Source: Peptoniphilaceae bacterium (GTDB lineage Bacteria; Bacillota; Clostridia; Tissierellales; Peptoniphilaceae). Taken from it: 32,023 nucleotides of DNA. This document shows positions 7,219 through 15,294 of the stretch, piece by piece. The notes below the pieces were generated by a model. That model was not told the origin of the DNA, ran no database searches, and worked only from the letters and a program-made list of their open reading frames with translations. How positions within the stretch are numbered: position 1 is the stretch's first letter; each line of letters begins with the position of its first letter. Position numbers and translations under genes: made by a program. Location: assembly GCA_028726605.1 (NCBI GenBank), contig JAQYPV010000005.1:1-32023 (forward strand), in the 5' to 3' direction.

Positions 7219-9297
7219 TTAACGATTTGCCTTGAATTCGTCGTATACCTTCTGAAATTCTTCGCTCGTTACGAGGTCGTTCTGGACCCGCAAGCCTTTG
7301 TACTTCAAGTCAGAAACGCCGTAATCCGAGAACGGACGGCTGAACGGCACCATTTTCGAGACCACGTTCGCACGGGAATCCATACTGCCCGGAATGAAGA
7401 GGCAACGTTCAATCAGGTACGCATCCGCTTTCGCAAAGGCCTTGTAACGCGCATCCAGGTCATCCGTGATGGCATCCGCTTCGCGATACAGTTTTTCGTA
7501 TTCCATGAGGCCGACCGATTCTTTGATCTCTTTGTCGATCACTTCGCCCTTGTCATCCGTGAGGCCTAAGCCCATGGACGCCATGTAGTAACCGGTGGTC
7601 GGCGAGTAGATGTCCACGAAGCTCTTCGGGTCGGCGTAGTCCGGACCCCATCCGGTGTACGTGGAGATGTCGTAATCCATCTTCGCCGGATCCTGGTTCT
7701 CATAGACCACGGAGTTGATGGTATCTTCGGTCTCGAGCACGAGCTCAATGATGATGTTACTATCCGTGTTGGCTTCCACCGACTGTTTGAAGGACTGCGA
7801 CTGCTTGACCAGGATGTCAGCCTGGGAGTTGACCATCATATCCAGATGAACCGGGAATTCGATGCCCTCTTCTTTGGCCTTTTCGATGAATGCCAACGCT
7901 TCTTCTTTATTGGTGAACGGCACTTGACCGTCGTTCAGGTTGCGGTTCTCGCCAGTATCGGCGTTATACGCCTCGGTGACCAAGTCATAGTACATCTTAC
8001 CGTCGCTGGTGGTGCCAGCGCCCGGGAAGTTGTTGACGTTACGGAGGCTCTCGGTGGCCAGATCATCCGGCATACGCACGGCGAGGTACGCCTTGGCGTC
8101 GTACGCGGCACGCAGCGCCTTACGGAAGTTATCGTTCAAGAGTGCCTTATGCGTATTTTCGGCCATCTTCTGATCCGTGGCGTAATTCGTGTACTCGAAC
8201 GACTGGCGGTTCAGGTTGAAGACGACACCGAAGACGGTGGCATTCGGTACCTGATACATGGTCTTGCCTTCGTACTTCTTGGCGTATTCGTCGTAGTTCT
8301 CCCACGAGGGGCTCAAGGCCGCCTGGAAGTAGATGCCGTTTTCAAAACCGTTGATGGTCGAATACGGATCCGTCCCATCGTCGTAGATGCGGGTGACGCT
8401 GTCTACGTAGACGTGCTCGGCATCCCAGTACGCCGCGTTCTTCGTCAACACGGCCTTGGATTTTTCCGTATTGTCTGTGAGGATGAATCCACCGTTATAG
8501 AGGATGGAATCCGGTTGTTTCGAACCGAACGCGCAATTTTCGGTGTCCGGGGCGCCCAATTTGCAGCCCGGGCCTTGAGCTTCCAAGAATTCACGACTAA
8601 TCGGGTAGAGAACCGTGTATGTGGTCATCGAGTCGAAATAAGGCACCGGGGTCGGCTTGCCATTCTCGTCCTTCTGCATGGTGAATTCCAACGTCAGATC
8701 GTCGAGCGCCTTCACGCCCACCTTCGACCACGCCTCATCGCTGAAGTCGCTCTTCAGGTAATCAGCATAGCCGTCGAGGACGCCGTTCAAGAGCCACGAC
8801 GTTCCGGATTCGAACTCAGCGCCGTGACGCACGCCGGTGACGAAGTCCTCCGCCGTCACTTCGCCGTACTCTTCACCGGTATTGGTGACCCACTTCACGC
8901 CCGGACGGATCTTGAAGGTCCAAACGCTGCGGTCTTCATTCGACTCCCACGATTCCGCAATGGCCGGAACCAATTTGCCGAAGTGATCGTTTTCCAACAG
9001 ACCATCGACCAAGTTGGCGTTGATCTCGTGGTCAGCAGTCAGAGCCGTCACGACGTAGTCCAACGTCGACACTTCACGGTTCGTGGAAATGGAGACGTCT
9101 TTCTGATCGGAGACGAGCTGTTCGCCCTCCGTACCTTCTGCCGCCTGTCCGCTTTCAGCGGCACTGGTCTCAGCGCCTTGCGATTCCTCAGGTGCTGCCG
9201 ATGTGTCTCCCGCACCATTGTTGCTGGCCGGAGTACCGCAAGCAGTTAAGCCCATCAACAGAGCCAGACCGAGTGCAGCAAATTTAGTGCCCTTCAT
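7219..9297 (-). CDS. oppA: Oligopeptide-binding lipoprotein OppA/AmiA (SBP family 5)
   Basis: This is the surface lipoprotein that captures peptides for OppBCDF. The 692-residue product has a short lipoprotein signal with lipobox LTAC and lipidated Cys20. A Ser/Glu/Ala-rich linker follows to about residue 65, then a family 5 solute-binding fold. SBP-5-like text is visible, for example the block from about residue 100 (LVDGLLENDHFGKLVPAIAE) and the later GWGPDYADPKSF. Its length and large insertions resemble AmiA/OppA of Gram-positive bacteria more than DppA. The ATG at 9297 is preceded by GAGGAGGAG. It is the first gene of the opp operon and has its own promoter (9451-9479). The exact peptide preference cannot be read from sequence. 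Confidence 0.96.
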   Translation of the reverse strand: MKGTKFAALGLALLMGLTACGTPASNNGAGDTSAAPEESQGAETSAAESGQAAEGTEGEQLVSDQKDVSISTNREVSTLDYVVTALTADHEINANLVDGLLENDHFGKLVPAIAESWESNEDRSVWTFKIRPGVKWVTNTGEEYGEVTAEDFVTGVRHGAEFESGTSWLLNGVLDGYADYLKSDFSDEAWSKVGVKALDDLTLEFTMQKDENGKPTPVPYFDSMTTYTVLYPISREFLEAQGPGCKLGAPDTENCAFGSKQPDSILYNGGFILTDNTEKSKAVLTKNAAYWDAEHVYVDSVTRIYDDGTDPYSTINGFENGIYFQAALSPSWENYDEYAKKYEGKTMYQVPNATVFGVVFNLNRQSFEYTNYATDQKMAENTHKALLNDNFRKALRAAYDAKAYLAVRMPDDLATESLRNVNNFPGAGTTSDGKMYYDLVTEAYNADTGENRNLNDGQVPFTNKEEALAFIEKAKEEGIEFPVHLDMMVNSQADILVKQSQSFKQSVEANTDSNIIIELVLETEDTINSVVYENQDPAKMDYDISTYTGWGPDYADPKSFVDIYSPTTGYYMASMGLGLTDDKGEVIDKEIKESVGLMEYEKLYREADAITDDLDARYKAFAKADAYLIERCLFIPGSMDSRANVVSKMVPFSRPFSDYGVSDLKYKGLRVQNDLVTSEEFQKVYDEFKANR

Positions 9298-9450
9298 CTT
9301 CTCCTCCTCATTGCTTTGTTCTCCGTCTCTATGTCATCCATGGAGACTTCAACTGCGGTTGATGAAAACATTTAAGATGACCATTCCCCAATTGTGAAAC
9401 GGCAACCCTTTGACTGGGGATATATGTAAACCCCCTCCGCAATTTAACTT

Positions 9451-9479
9451 AGTATATCAAAAGTGGAATTTCACAGCAA
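9451..9479 (-). promoter_or_regulatory. Sigma-A type promoter of the opp operon
   Basis: On the minus strand, TTGCTG (9474-9479) and TATACT (9451-9456) are separated by exactly 17 bp. The predicted leader is about 145 nt. Within it a GGGG block (9416-9419) can pair with either of two flanking CCCC blocks (9386-9389 or 9431-9434), so alternative small hairpins are possible. Confidence 0.75.
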
Positions 9480-9542
9480 CATAATAAAATACCACCCGCT
9501 CCACGCCGCGCGCCGCGAGATGCGCCGCACAAGGGACGTGGC

Positions 9543-10139
9543 TTAGAGTCCCACGTCGTCGAGCGCCTTCTCCACGTCCGCACGCGGATACGGAGACTCC
9601 AACGGCAGATTGGTGAGCGCGCCCTCTTGAATGTACAGCAACGCCGGCACGTATTCGATGCCGTGCTCTTGCGCAAACTGCTCGAATTCCTCGTTGTCCT
9701 TCGAGTCCAGCGAGTACACCTCGAGTTTGCGATCGTCGACGATCTCACCCAGTGTGGGCATGAGCTTCAAGCAGTACGGGCAGTTGAGGCGTCCCGCATA
9801 GATGAGCGCCGTCTCGCCGTCCTCCATCTTCTGCACCATTTCGGCAACGGTAATGTCCTGAAATTCACGTTCGACCTCGACGTACTTCTGTTCCTCGGCC
9901 GTGAGTGCGACGTTGCCATCGCCCGACGCGGCGTTCTCCGCCTCGCTCTCTTCAGCGCCAGCCGTGCTCTCCGCACTCGCCGCATCGCCCGACGTCTCCT
10001 GCGCAATTTCCGTCATCGCACCCTCCGACGCCACAGGCTCTGTGGCGCCGGCGCCGCTCGTCTCGGTTGAAGACGTCGTCCCGCCGCACGCTGTGAGAAA
10101 CAGAGCGAGCGCCGCCACCCCCAAAAAAGCTCGTTTCAT
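9543..10139 (-). CDS. Thioredoxin-fold lipoprotein at the end of the suf operon
   Basis: The 198-residue product is a predicted lipoprotein: MKRAFLG signal, lipobox LTAC, Cys18. A low-complexity Ser/Thr/Glu/Ala linker runs to about residue 78. The C-terminal domain is thioredoxin/glutaredoxin-like, with the redox motif CPYC at 120-123 and a likely cis-proline at 165 (YVPALL). It would act outside the membrane as a disulfide reductase or isomerase, or as a thiol sensor. The start is ATG at 10139, preceded by AAGGAGGACGC; a longer frame from 10190 lacks this support. Its ATG overlaps the sufU stop in ATGA, so it is translationally coupled to Fe-S assembly genes. No strong terminator is visible after it, only weak GC-rich pairing around 9497-9540. 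Its substrate is unknown. Confidence 0.9.
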   Translation of the reverse strand: MKRAFLGVAALALFLTACGGTTSSTETSGAGATEPVASEGAMTEIAQETSGDAASAESTAGAEESEAENAASGDGNVALTAEEQKYVEVEREFQDITVAEMVQKMEDGETALIYAGRLNCPYCLKLMPTLGEIVDDRKLEVYSLDSKDNEEFEQFAQEHGIEYVPALLYIQEGALTNLPLESPYPRADVEKALDDVGL

Positions 10140-10570
10140 GCGTCCTCCTTCAACATATCGTCCAGCGTCCGCCACGCCAACACCGCGCACTTCACGCGCT
10201 GCGGCATGTGCGAGACGTCTTTGAGCGCCACGGCATCGCCCAGCGCCTCTTCCAGCTCCGCCTCATCCGTCTTTTCGCCCTTAATCATGGCGAGGAACGT
10301 CCCGATCTCGTCCCGCGCCTCAGCCACGCTCTTGCCTTCCATCTGCTCGCACAGGAGCGACGTCGACGCCTGGCTGATGGCGCAGCCGTGCCCCGTGAAA
10401 GACACCTTCTCGATGGTGTCGCCGCTGCGCTTGATGTGCAGCGTGATGTCGTCCCCGCAGCTCGGGTTGTGCCCGCGCTCCGTCTGCGTGGCATCGTCCA
10501 TTTCGTAGCGATAGTCGGACTCCCGGGCGTGCTGCATGACGATCTGCGTGTAGATCTGCTTCATGTCCAT
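10136..10570 (-). CDS. sufU: SufU, zinc-dependent sulfurtransferase partner of SufS
   Basis: SufU takes persulfide sulfur from SufS and passes it to the SufBCD scaffold in Gram-positive bacteria. The 144-residue product has the expected ligand set: Cys38 and Asp40 (NPSCGDD), Cys63 (GHGCAISQAS) and Cys128 (VKCAVLAW). This matches the spacing of the B. subtilis protein (C41, D43, C66, C128), including the insertion that separates SufU from IscU. The start ATG at 10570 has AGAGGAGGTG just upstream; a second Met two codons later is less likely. It lies 2 nt after the sufS stop and overlaps the next gene by 4 nt. Confidence 0.95.
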   Translation of the reverse strand: MDMKQIYTQIVMQHARESDYRYEMDDATQTERGHNPSCGDDITLHIKRSGDTIEKVSFTGHGCAISQASTSLLCEQMEGKSVAEARDEIGTFLAMIKGEKTDEAELEEALGDAVALKDVSHMPQRVKCAVLAWRTLDDMLKEDA

Positions 10571-10572
10571 GG

Positions 10573-11850
10573 TCACACCTCCTCTGCCGGTGTGTCCGGC
10601 GATAATCCCATGACCTCGCGCACCGTGTCCACGGCGTCCAGGAACGCGTCCACCTCTTCCACCGTGTTGTAAAACGCCACGCTCGCGCGGCAGCTGGAGC
10701 CGATGCAAAGCCCCCGGTGCAGCGGCTGCGTGCAGTGGTGGCCGGAGCGGATGGCCACATCCGACGCGTCCATGATAGTGGAGACATCGTGGGGATGCGC
10801 CCCGTGGATGTTGAACGCCACCATGGTGCCCGCCTCGTGTTGGCGCGGGCGATAGAGGTCGATGCCTCCCTTCGCGTCCAGCCCTTCGGCCAGATACGTC
10901 GCGAGCGCCTTCTCGTAGGCCGCAATGGCGTCCATGCCGATGCCGTCCAGGTAGTCGATGGCCGCGTGGAGGCCCACCGCGCCGCCCACGTTCATGGTGC
11001 CGGCTTCATATTTATACGGCAGCTCCGCATACGTCGAATCGGCGTCGTTCACGTATTCGATCATCTCGCCGCCGTAGAGGAACGGCGGCAGTTTCTCGAG
11101 CCACGCCCGTTTGCCGTAGAGGACGCCGATGCCAAACGGGGCGCACATCTTGTGGCCCGAGAAGGCGAAGAAATCACAGTCCAAATCCTGCACGTCCACG
11201 GCTTCATGGGGCACGTACTGCGCGCCGTCCACCACCGTGACCGCGCCCCTGGCCCTGGCCTTCCGGACCATTTCTTTCACGGGCGGAAGCGTGGCGATGA
11301 CGTTGCTCGCCGCCGAAAACGCCACCACCTTGGTCCGGTCCGTGAGCTTGGCGTCGAAGTCCGCCATGTCGAGCTGGAAGTCCTCCCCCAGTTCCACGTA
11401 TTTCAGCGTCGCGCCCGACTGGCGGCAGGCGAACTGCCAGTTCACCGCGTTCGAGTGGTGCTCGAGGCGCGTGATGAGCACTTCGTCGCCCGGCTTTAAC
11501 ACGTACAGCGCGAACAAGTACGCCACGAGGTTTAAACTTTCCGTGGCGTTGCGCGTGAAGATGATCTCACTCGTGCTGTCCGCGTGGATGCGCTTCGCCA
11601 CGGCGATGCGCGCCTTTTCGTACGCCTCCGTGGCGGAGAGCGACAGGCGATGATTGCCGCGCAGGGGGTTGGCGTTCTCGTGACCGTAGAACGCGCCGAG
11701 GCGCTCCAGCACTTGCCGTGGGCGCTGCGTGGTGGCCGCGTTGTCCAGGTAGATCACCGGATGCGGTTCGTCCAAGTACGGAAAGTCCTTGCGCACGGCG
11801 TTCAAATCAAAGTCCGGGTGGCGCAAAATGTGCCGCAGGTCTTCGTTCAT
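10573..11850 (-). CDS. sufS: Cysteine desulfurase SufS (group II)
   Basis: This PLP enzyme converts cysteine to alanine and a protein-bound persulfide that feeds Fe-S assembly. The 425-residue product shows the family landmarks: His131 (EHHSNAVNW), the PLP Schiff-base lysine Lys234 in SGHK, and catalytic Cys373 in RSGHHC. The short loop around that cysteine is the group II (SufS) form. The start ATG at 11850 lies within ATGA shared with the sufD stop, with AAGGAG upstream. A C-terminal tail of about 15 residues reaches to 2 nt before sufU. Confidence 0.96.
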   Translation of the reverse strand: MNEDLRHILRHPDFDLNAVRKDFPYLDEPHPVIYLDNAATTQRPRQVLERLGAFYGHENANPLRGNHRLSLSATEAYEKARIAVAKRIHADSTSEIIFTRNATESLNLVAYLFALYVLKPGDEVLITRLEHHSNAVNWQFACRQSGATLKYVELGEDFQLDMADFDAKLTDRTKVVAFSAASNVIATLPPVKEMVRKARARGAVTVVDGAQYVPHEAVDVQDLDCDFFAFSGHKMCAPFGIGVLYGKRAWLEKLPPFLYGGEMIEYVNDADSTYAELPYKYEAGTMNVGGAVGLHAAIDYLDGIGMDAIAAYEKALATYLAEGLDAKGGIDLYRPRQHEAGTMVAFNIHGAHPHDVSTIMDASDVAIRSGHHCTQPLHRGLCIGSSCRASVAFYNTVEEVDAFLDAVDTVREVMGLSPDTPAEEV

Positions 11851-12953
11851 TGGTTTCTCCTTCCCATGCGCGCGTAGACGGCCTGTTGCAGTTCGTCCCG
11901 CAGCCTCTCGTCCGGGATGGCATCCAGCGTCGGCACGATACGCGAGGCGATGATCATGGCCTCAGCATCGCGGCGCGAGAGGCCCCGGCTCATGAGGTAA
12001 AAGACCAGGTTCTCGTCCAGCCGTCCCGCCGATGCCGCGTGGTTGCCCTGCACGGCTTCTTCATGACACAACAAGAGCGGCACCGCAATGGACCGCACGT
12101 CATCGCTCATGAGGACGGCCGTCTCCGTCTCGTCTCCCACGGCGCCGCGCGCGCCTTCTAAGAAGTCCAGCGTCCCGCGGAAGCGCTTCACGCTGTGGTC
12201 GAACAGCGCGCCATCCGCTTTCACGAAGCCCTGAGAAAAGAGCCCGTGAAAGCGCACATCGTAGAAGAGATCCAGCGCGGCGTCTCCTTCCACGAGGTAG
12301 CCCACTTTTTCGGAAAACGCGGACTCCGCGCCCACGAGATCCCCTGAAACGTGGTAATTGGTCCGACCTTGGGCGAACTCCACGTGCGCGAGGTCGATCG
12401 CTCCGCCGTCGGCGATGGAAAAGCCCAAGGCCATGTTGTTGACCGTCGCGTCGTTCAGCCGATGGACGATCACGAGGTGCAAGAGGCCGTCCTCTTCGAC
12501 GTCCACCCAGAGGCTGCCGTTGCGGTAGAGCGCCGCATCGTCCGCGGCCTCCACATCCAGCACGCACGTCGCCTCCACACCCGTCGGCACGTGGATGACG
12601 CTGCGGTCCACCAAGAGCGGGTTCTCCGCAGATAGCGCCATGTGCACCATCCGCGTCTCCCCGGCCTTTGGCGTGTAAGCCATCGTGACGTTGGCGTCAC
12701 GGTTTGCGGCCAACAGACTCTCCGAAATGCCGCCGTTTTCCGCCCACTTCGCATCGAGACGCTCCGGTAAGGCGTCCTGCGCGGCCGCAAGGGCCGTCCC
12801 ATTCACGGAAAACCCGTGAAACGGCCGCTTTGGGGGATACGCCGCCGCCTCCGTCTCCACGTGGTTCACCTGAAGCCACCGGTTGGTGAGCTGCGGCAAG
12901 ACACTGCCGAATGCGCCGCGGCGCTGCGTTTTCGTTTCTCTCACAGAATTCAT
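11847..12953 (-). CDS. sufD: Fe-S cluster scaffold subunit SufD
   Basis: SufD pairs with SufB to form the beta-helix scaffold of the SufBC2D complex. The 368-residue protein has a divergent N-terminal half and the typical C-terminal core (RFRGTLDFLEGA, then NHAASAGRLDENLVFYLMSRGL). His305 in GNHAASAG corresponds to the histidine needed for cluster building in E. coli SufD (H360). The start ATG at 12953 overlaps the sufB stop by 4 nt (ATGA), with AAAGGAG upstream. The order B-D-S-U is the Gram-positive arrangement. Confidence 0.95.
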   Translation of the reverse strand: MNSVRETKTQRRGAFGSVLPQLTNRWLQVNHVETEAAAYPPKRPFHGFSVNGTALAAAQDALPERLDAKWAENGGISESLLAANRDANVTMAYTPKAGETRMVHMALSAENPLLVDRSVIHVPTGVEATCVLDVEAADDAALYRNGSLWVDVEEDGLLHLVIVHRLNDATVNNMALGFSIADGGAIDLAHVEFAQGRTNYHVSGDLVGAESAFSEKVGYLVEGDAALDLFYDVRFHGLFSQGFVKADGALFDHSVKRFRGTLDFLEGARGAVGDETETAVLMSDDVRSIAVPLLLCHEEAVQGNHAASAGRLDENLVFYLMSRGLSRRDAEAMIIASRIVPTLDAIPDERLRDELQQAVYARMGRRNQ

Positions 12954-14449
12954 CCGATCGCTCCTTTCAGTTCCAAGGTGATCAGATTGTTCATCTCCAC
13001 TGCGTACTCCATGGGCAGTTCCTTCGCAATCGGCTCGGCAAAGCCACGCACGATCATGGCCTTGGCCTCTTCTTCTGGAATGCCACGGCTCATGAGGTAG
13101 AAGATGGCCGTCTCGTCGATCATCCCGATCTTGGCCTCATGGCCCAGGTCCACATCTTCCGTAGCGATGCGGATGGACGGAATGGTGTCGGAGCGGCTTT
13201 CGCTGTCCAGCATCAAGGACTCACACGACACGGACGAGCGCGACCCCTTGGCCTCCGGCCCCACATCCACTGTACCGCGGTAGATGGCGACGCCGCCGGA
13301 TTTGGAGATGGACTTAGAGTTGATCGTGGAATAAGTGTGCGGCGCCTGGTGCATGACCTGTGCGCCCGTGTCCAAGTACTGGTTTTTGCCCGCAAACGTG
13401 ATGCCGGTGAAGTCGCTCTTCGCGCCCTCGCCCACCAAGAGACTCGTGGGGTAGAGCATGGAGACCGCCGAACCGAACGAGCCCGAGACCCACTCCATAC
13501 TGCCGTTTTTCTCGATGCGCGCGCGCTTGGTGTTCAGGTTGTACATATTCCGAGACCAGTTTTCGATGGTCGAATAGCGCAACTTGGCGTCTTCCTTGAC
13601 GTAGAGTTCCACCGCGCCCGCGTGCAGATTTAACGTGTTGTACTTGGGCGCGGAACAGCCCTCGATGAAGTGTACGCTCGCCCCTTTTTCCACGATGATG
13701 AGCGTGTGCTCAAACTGTCCCGCACCCGGTGCGTTCAGGCGAAAATAGCTCTGCAACGGGATGTCCACTTGAACGCCTTCCGGCACGTAGACAAAACTGC
13801 CTCCGGACCACACCGCGTAGTGCAGCGCCGCGTAGCGATGCAGGCGCGGCGTGATGAGTTTGCCAAAGTACTGTTTTATGATCTCGGGGTACTGCTTGAC
13901 CGCGGACTCGAAGTCCGTGTAGACCACGCCCTGCTCCAAGAGGTAGTCCTTCATGTTGTGGTAGACCACCTCGGAGTCGTACTGCGCGCCCACCCCGGCG
14001 AGCGACTCCAACTCTGCCTCCGGAATGCCCAACTTCTCAAACGTCGCGCGGATCTCATCCGGCACGTTCTCCCAGTCCCGCGCCCGCTGCGCCTTGGGGC
14101 GGATATACGTGGAAATCTGATTCATGTCCACCGCCGAGAGATCCGGTCCCCACGGCGGATTGGACGACGCGTTGAAGATCTCCAGCGCCGCCAAGCGCTT
14201 TTCCAGCATCCACTCCGGCTCGTCTTTCTCCGCCGAAATCTCCCGCACGATCTCCGCCGTCAGGCCGTTTTCCACCTTCATGTCATAGGTGAACGCGTTT
14301 TTGCTGTCGTAGACGCCGCGCGGCAATTCCCGCACGTCGCTCTTTTCTCCGACGTCGAAGCGGGCCCGCGCCAAGCGCTCCTCGCGCTCCGCTTTACGGG
14401 TGGCGTGACGCGCCGCAGCGCGCGCTTCTCCCTCATCGCGACGTCGCAT
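12950..14449 (-). CDS. sufB: Fe-S cluster scaffold subunit SufB
   Basis: SufB is the core scaffold on which clusters are assembled. The 499-residue product has the conserved active pair Cys409 (VSCESLML) and Glu438 (GHEAKIG). Their 29-residue separation equals that of Cys405 and Glu434 in E. coli. The N-terminus is about 35 residues longer than usual and highly charged (Arg/Glu/Ala, to about residue 35) before the standard region (GLTAEIVREIS, 62-72; EPEWMLEKRL, 77-86). The ATG at 14449 is nevertheless well supported, because GGAGGAGG lies six bases upstream. It overlaps the sufC end by 17 nt. The extension may be a translated overlap rather than a functional domain. Confidence 0.95.
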   Translation of the reverse strand: MRRRDEGEARAAARHATRKAEREERLARARFDVGEKSDVRELPRGVYDSKNAFTYDMKVENGLTAEIVREISAEKDEPEWMLEKRLAALEIFNASSNPPWGPDLSAVDMNQISTYIRPKAQRARDWENVPDEIRATFEKLGIPEAELESLAGVGAQYDSEVVYHNMKDYLLEQGVVYTDFESAVKQYPEIIKQYFGKLITPRLHRYAALHYAVWSGGSFVYVPEGVQVDIPLQSYFRLNAPGAGQFEHTLIIVEKGASVHFIEGCSAPKYNTLNLHAGAVELYVKEDAKLRYSTIENWSRNMYNLNTKRARIEKNGSMEWVSGSFGSAVSMLYPTSLLVGEGAKSDFTGITFAGKNQYLDTGAQVMHQAPHTYSTINSKSISKSGGVAIYRGTVDVGPEAKGSRSSVSCESLMLDSESRSDTIPSIRIATEDVDLGHEAKIGMIDETAIFYLMSRGIPEEEAKAMIVRGFAEPIAKELPMEYAVEMNNLITLELKGAIG

Positions 14450-15206
14450 GCGCTTCCTCCTCCGCGACGCGGTCGCGAATCTTCTGATAGCCGAACTGCT
14501 GGATCTCCTCGGCCAGTTCCGGACCGCCGGTCTCCACGATGCGCCCGTTCATCAAGACGTGGACGACGTCGGGTTTGAGGCTCTCCAAAATGCCGGAGAT
14601 GTGCGTGATGATGAGGCATCCCTTGGTCTCGTCCAGGAACTCCGAAACGCCCTTGCTCACAATGCGCACAGCGTCCACATCGAGGCCCGAGTCCGTCTCG
14701 TCCAGCATCACGAGCGAGGGGTTTAAGACCTGCATCTGCAGGATTTCGTTTTTCTTCTTCTCGCCGCCGGAAAAGCCCACGTTGAGGTAGCGCTCCGCCG
14801 TCTCGGGCGGTAGCGAGAGGGCTTCCAACTTCGCTCCGAGTTCTCGCTTGAAGCTCAACACCGACGGGTTCTTGCCGTCGTGCTGTGCCTTTGCAGTGCG
14901 CAAGAAGTCCTCCACGCTCACGCCCGGCACTTCCTGGGGCGCCTGAAAACTCAGAAAGATCCCCTTGCGGGCGCGTTCGTCTGTCGTGAGGTTCAAAATG
15001 CTCTCGCCTTGAAAGCGGATGTCCCCGTCATGCACCGTGTAACTGGGATGCGCCATGATGGCGTTCACCAGCGTCGACTTGCCGGCGCCGTTCGGCCCCA
15101 TGACCACGTGCACTTCGCCCGGCTGGATGGTGAGATCCACGCCCTTCAAAATATCCTGATCGTCCACGCCCACATGCAGATTTGAAATTTCCAATAGTGC
15201 GGACAT
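14433..15206 (-). CDS. sufC: Fe-S assembly ATPase SufC
   Basis: SufC is the ABC-type ATPase of the SufBC2D complex. It drives conformational change of the scaffold and is not a transporter. The 257-residue product has Walker A GPNGAGKST at 37-45, Q-loop Gln88, signature FSGGEKKK at 145-152, Walker B LVMLDE at 165-170 and His202. The start ATG at 15206 has AAAGGAGG five bases upstream; the frame remains open to 15272, but that region is the hairpin leader. It is the first suf gene, 88 nt after tkt, with a terminator-like hairpin in between. Confidence 0.96.
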   Translation of the reverse strand: MSALLEISNLHVGVDDQDILKGVDLTIQPGEVHVVMGPNGAGKSTLVNAIMAHPSYTVHDGDIRFQGESILNLTTDERARKGIFLSFQAPQEVPGVSVEDFLRTAKAQHDGKNPSVLSFKRELGAKLEALSLPPETAERYLNVGFSGGEKKKNEILQMQVLNPSLVMLDETDSGLDVDAVRIVSKGVSEFLDETKGCLIITHISGILESLKPDVVHVLMNGRIVETGGPELAEEIQQFGYQKIRDRVAEEEAHATSR

Positions 15207-15221
15207 TGTTCCTCCTTTGTC

Positions 15222-15255
15222 AAAAAAGGCCCATTCGACAAGCGCCAAATGGACC
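15222..15255 (-). terminator. Terminator/attenuator hairpin between tkt and sufC
   Basis: On the minus strand GGTCCATT (15248-15255) pairs with AATGGGCC (15228-15235), with one G-U pair and a 12-nt loop, and runs into six Ts (15222-15227). The T-run ends just upstream of the sufC ribosome binding site. A second inverted repeat, CCGTTCG/CGAACGG, lies upstream at about 15259-15289. The element would terminate tkt transcripts or attenuate read-through into suf. No convincing promoter is visible between it and tkt. Confidence 0.75.
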
Positions 15256-15294
15256 CGTCCGTTCGACAGCACTTGGCTTACGCGAACGGTTCAA

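Noticed and set aside
650-9249. Long plus-strand frames over the minus-strand genes (650-1432, 2812-3765, 7846-9249)
   Set aside because: All lie opposite recognised genes, have Arg/His/Leu-rich low-information translations and lack ribosome binding sites.
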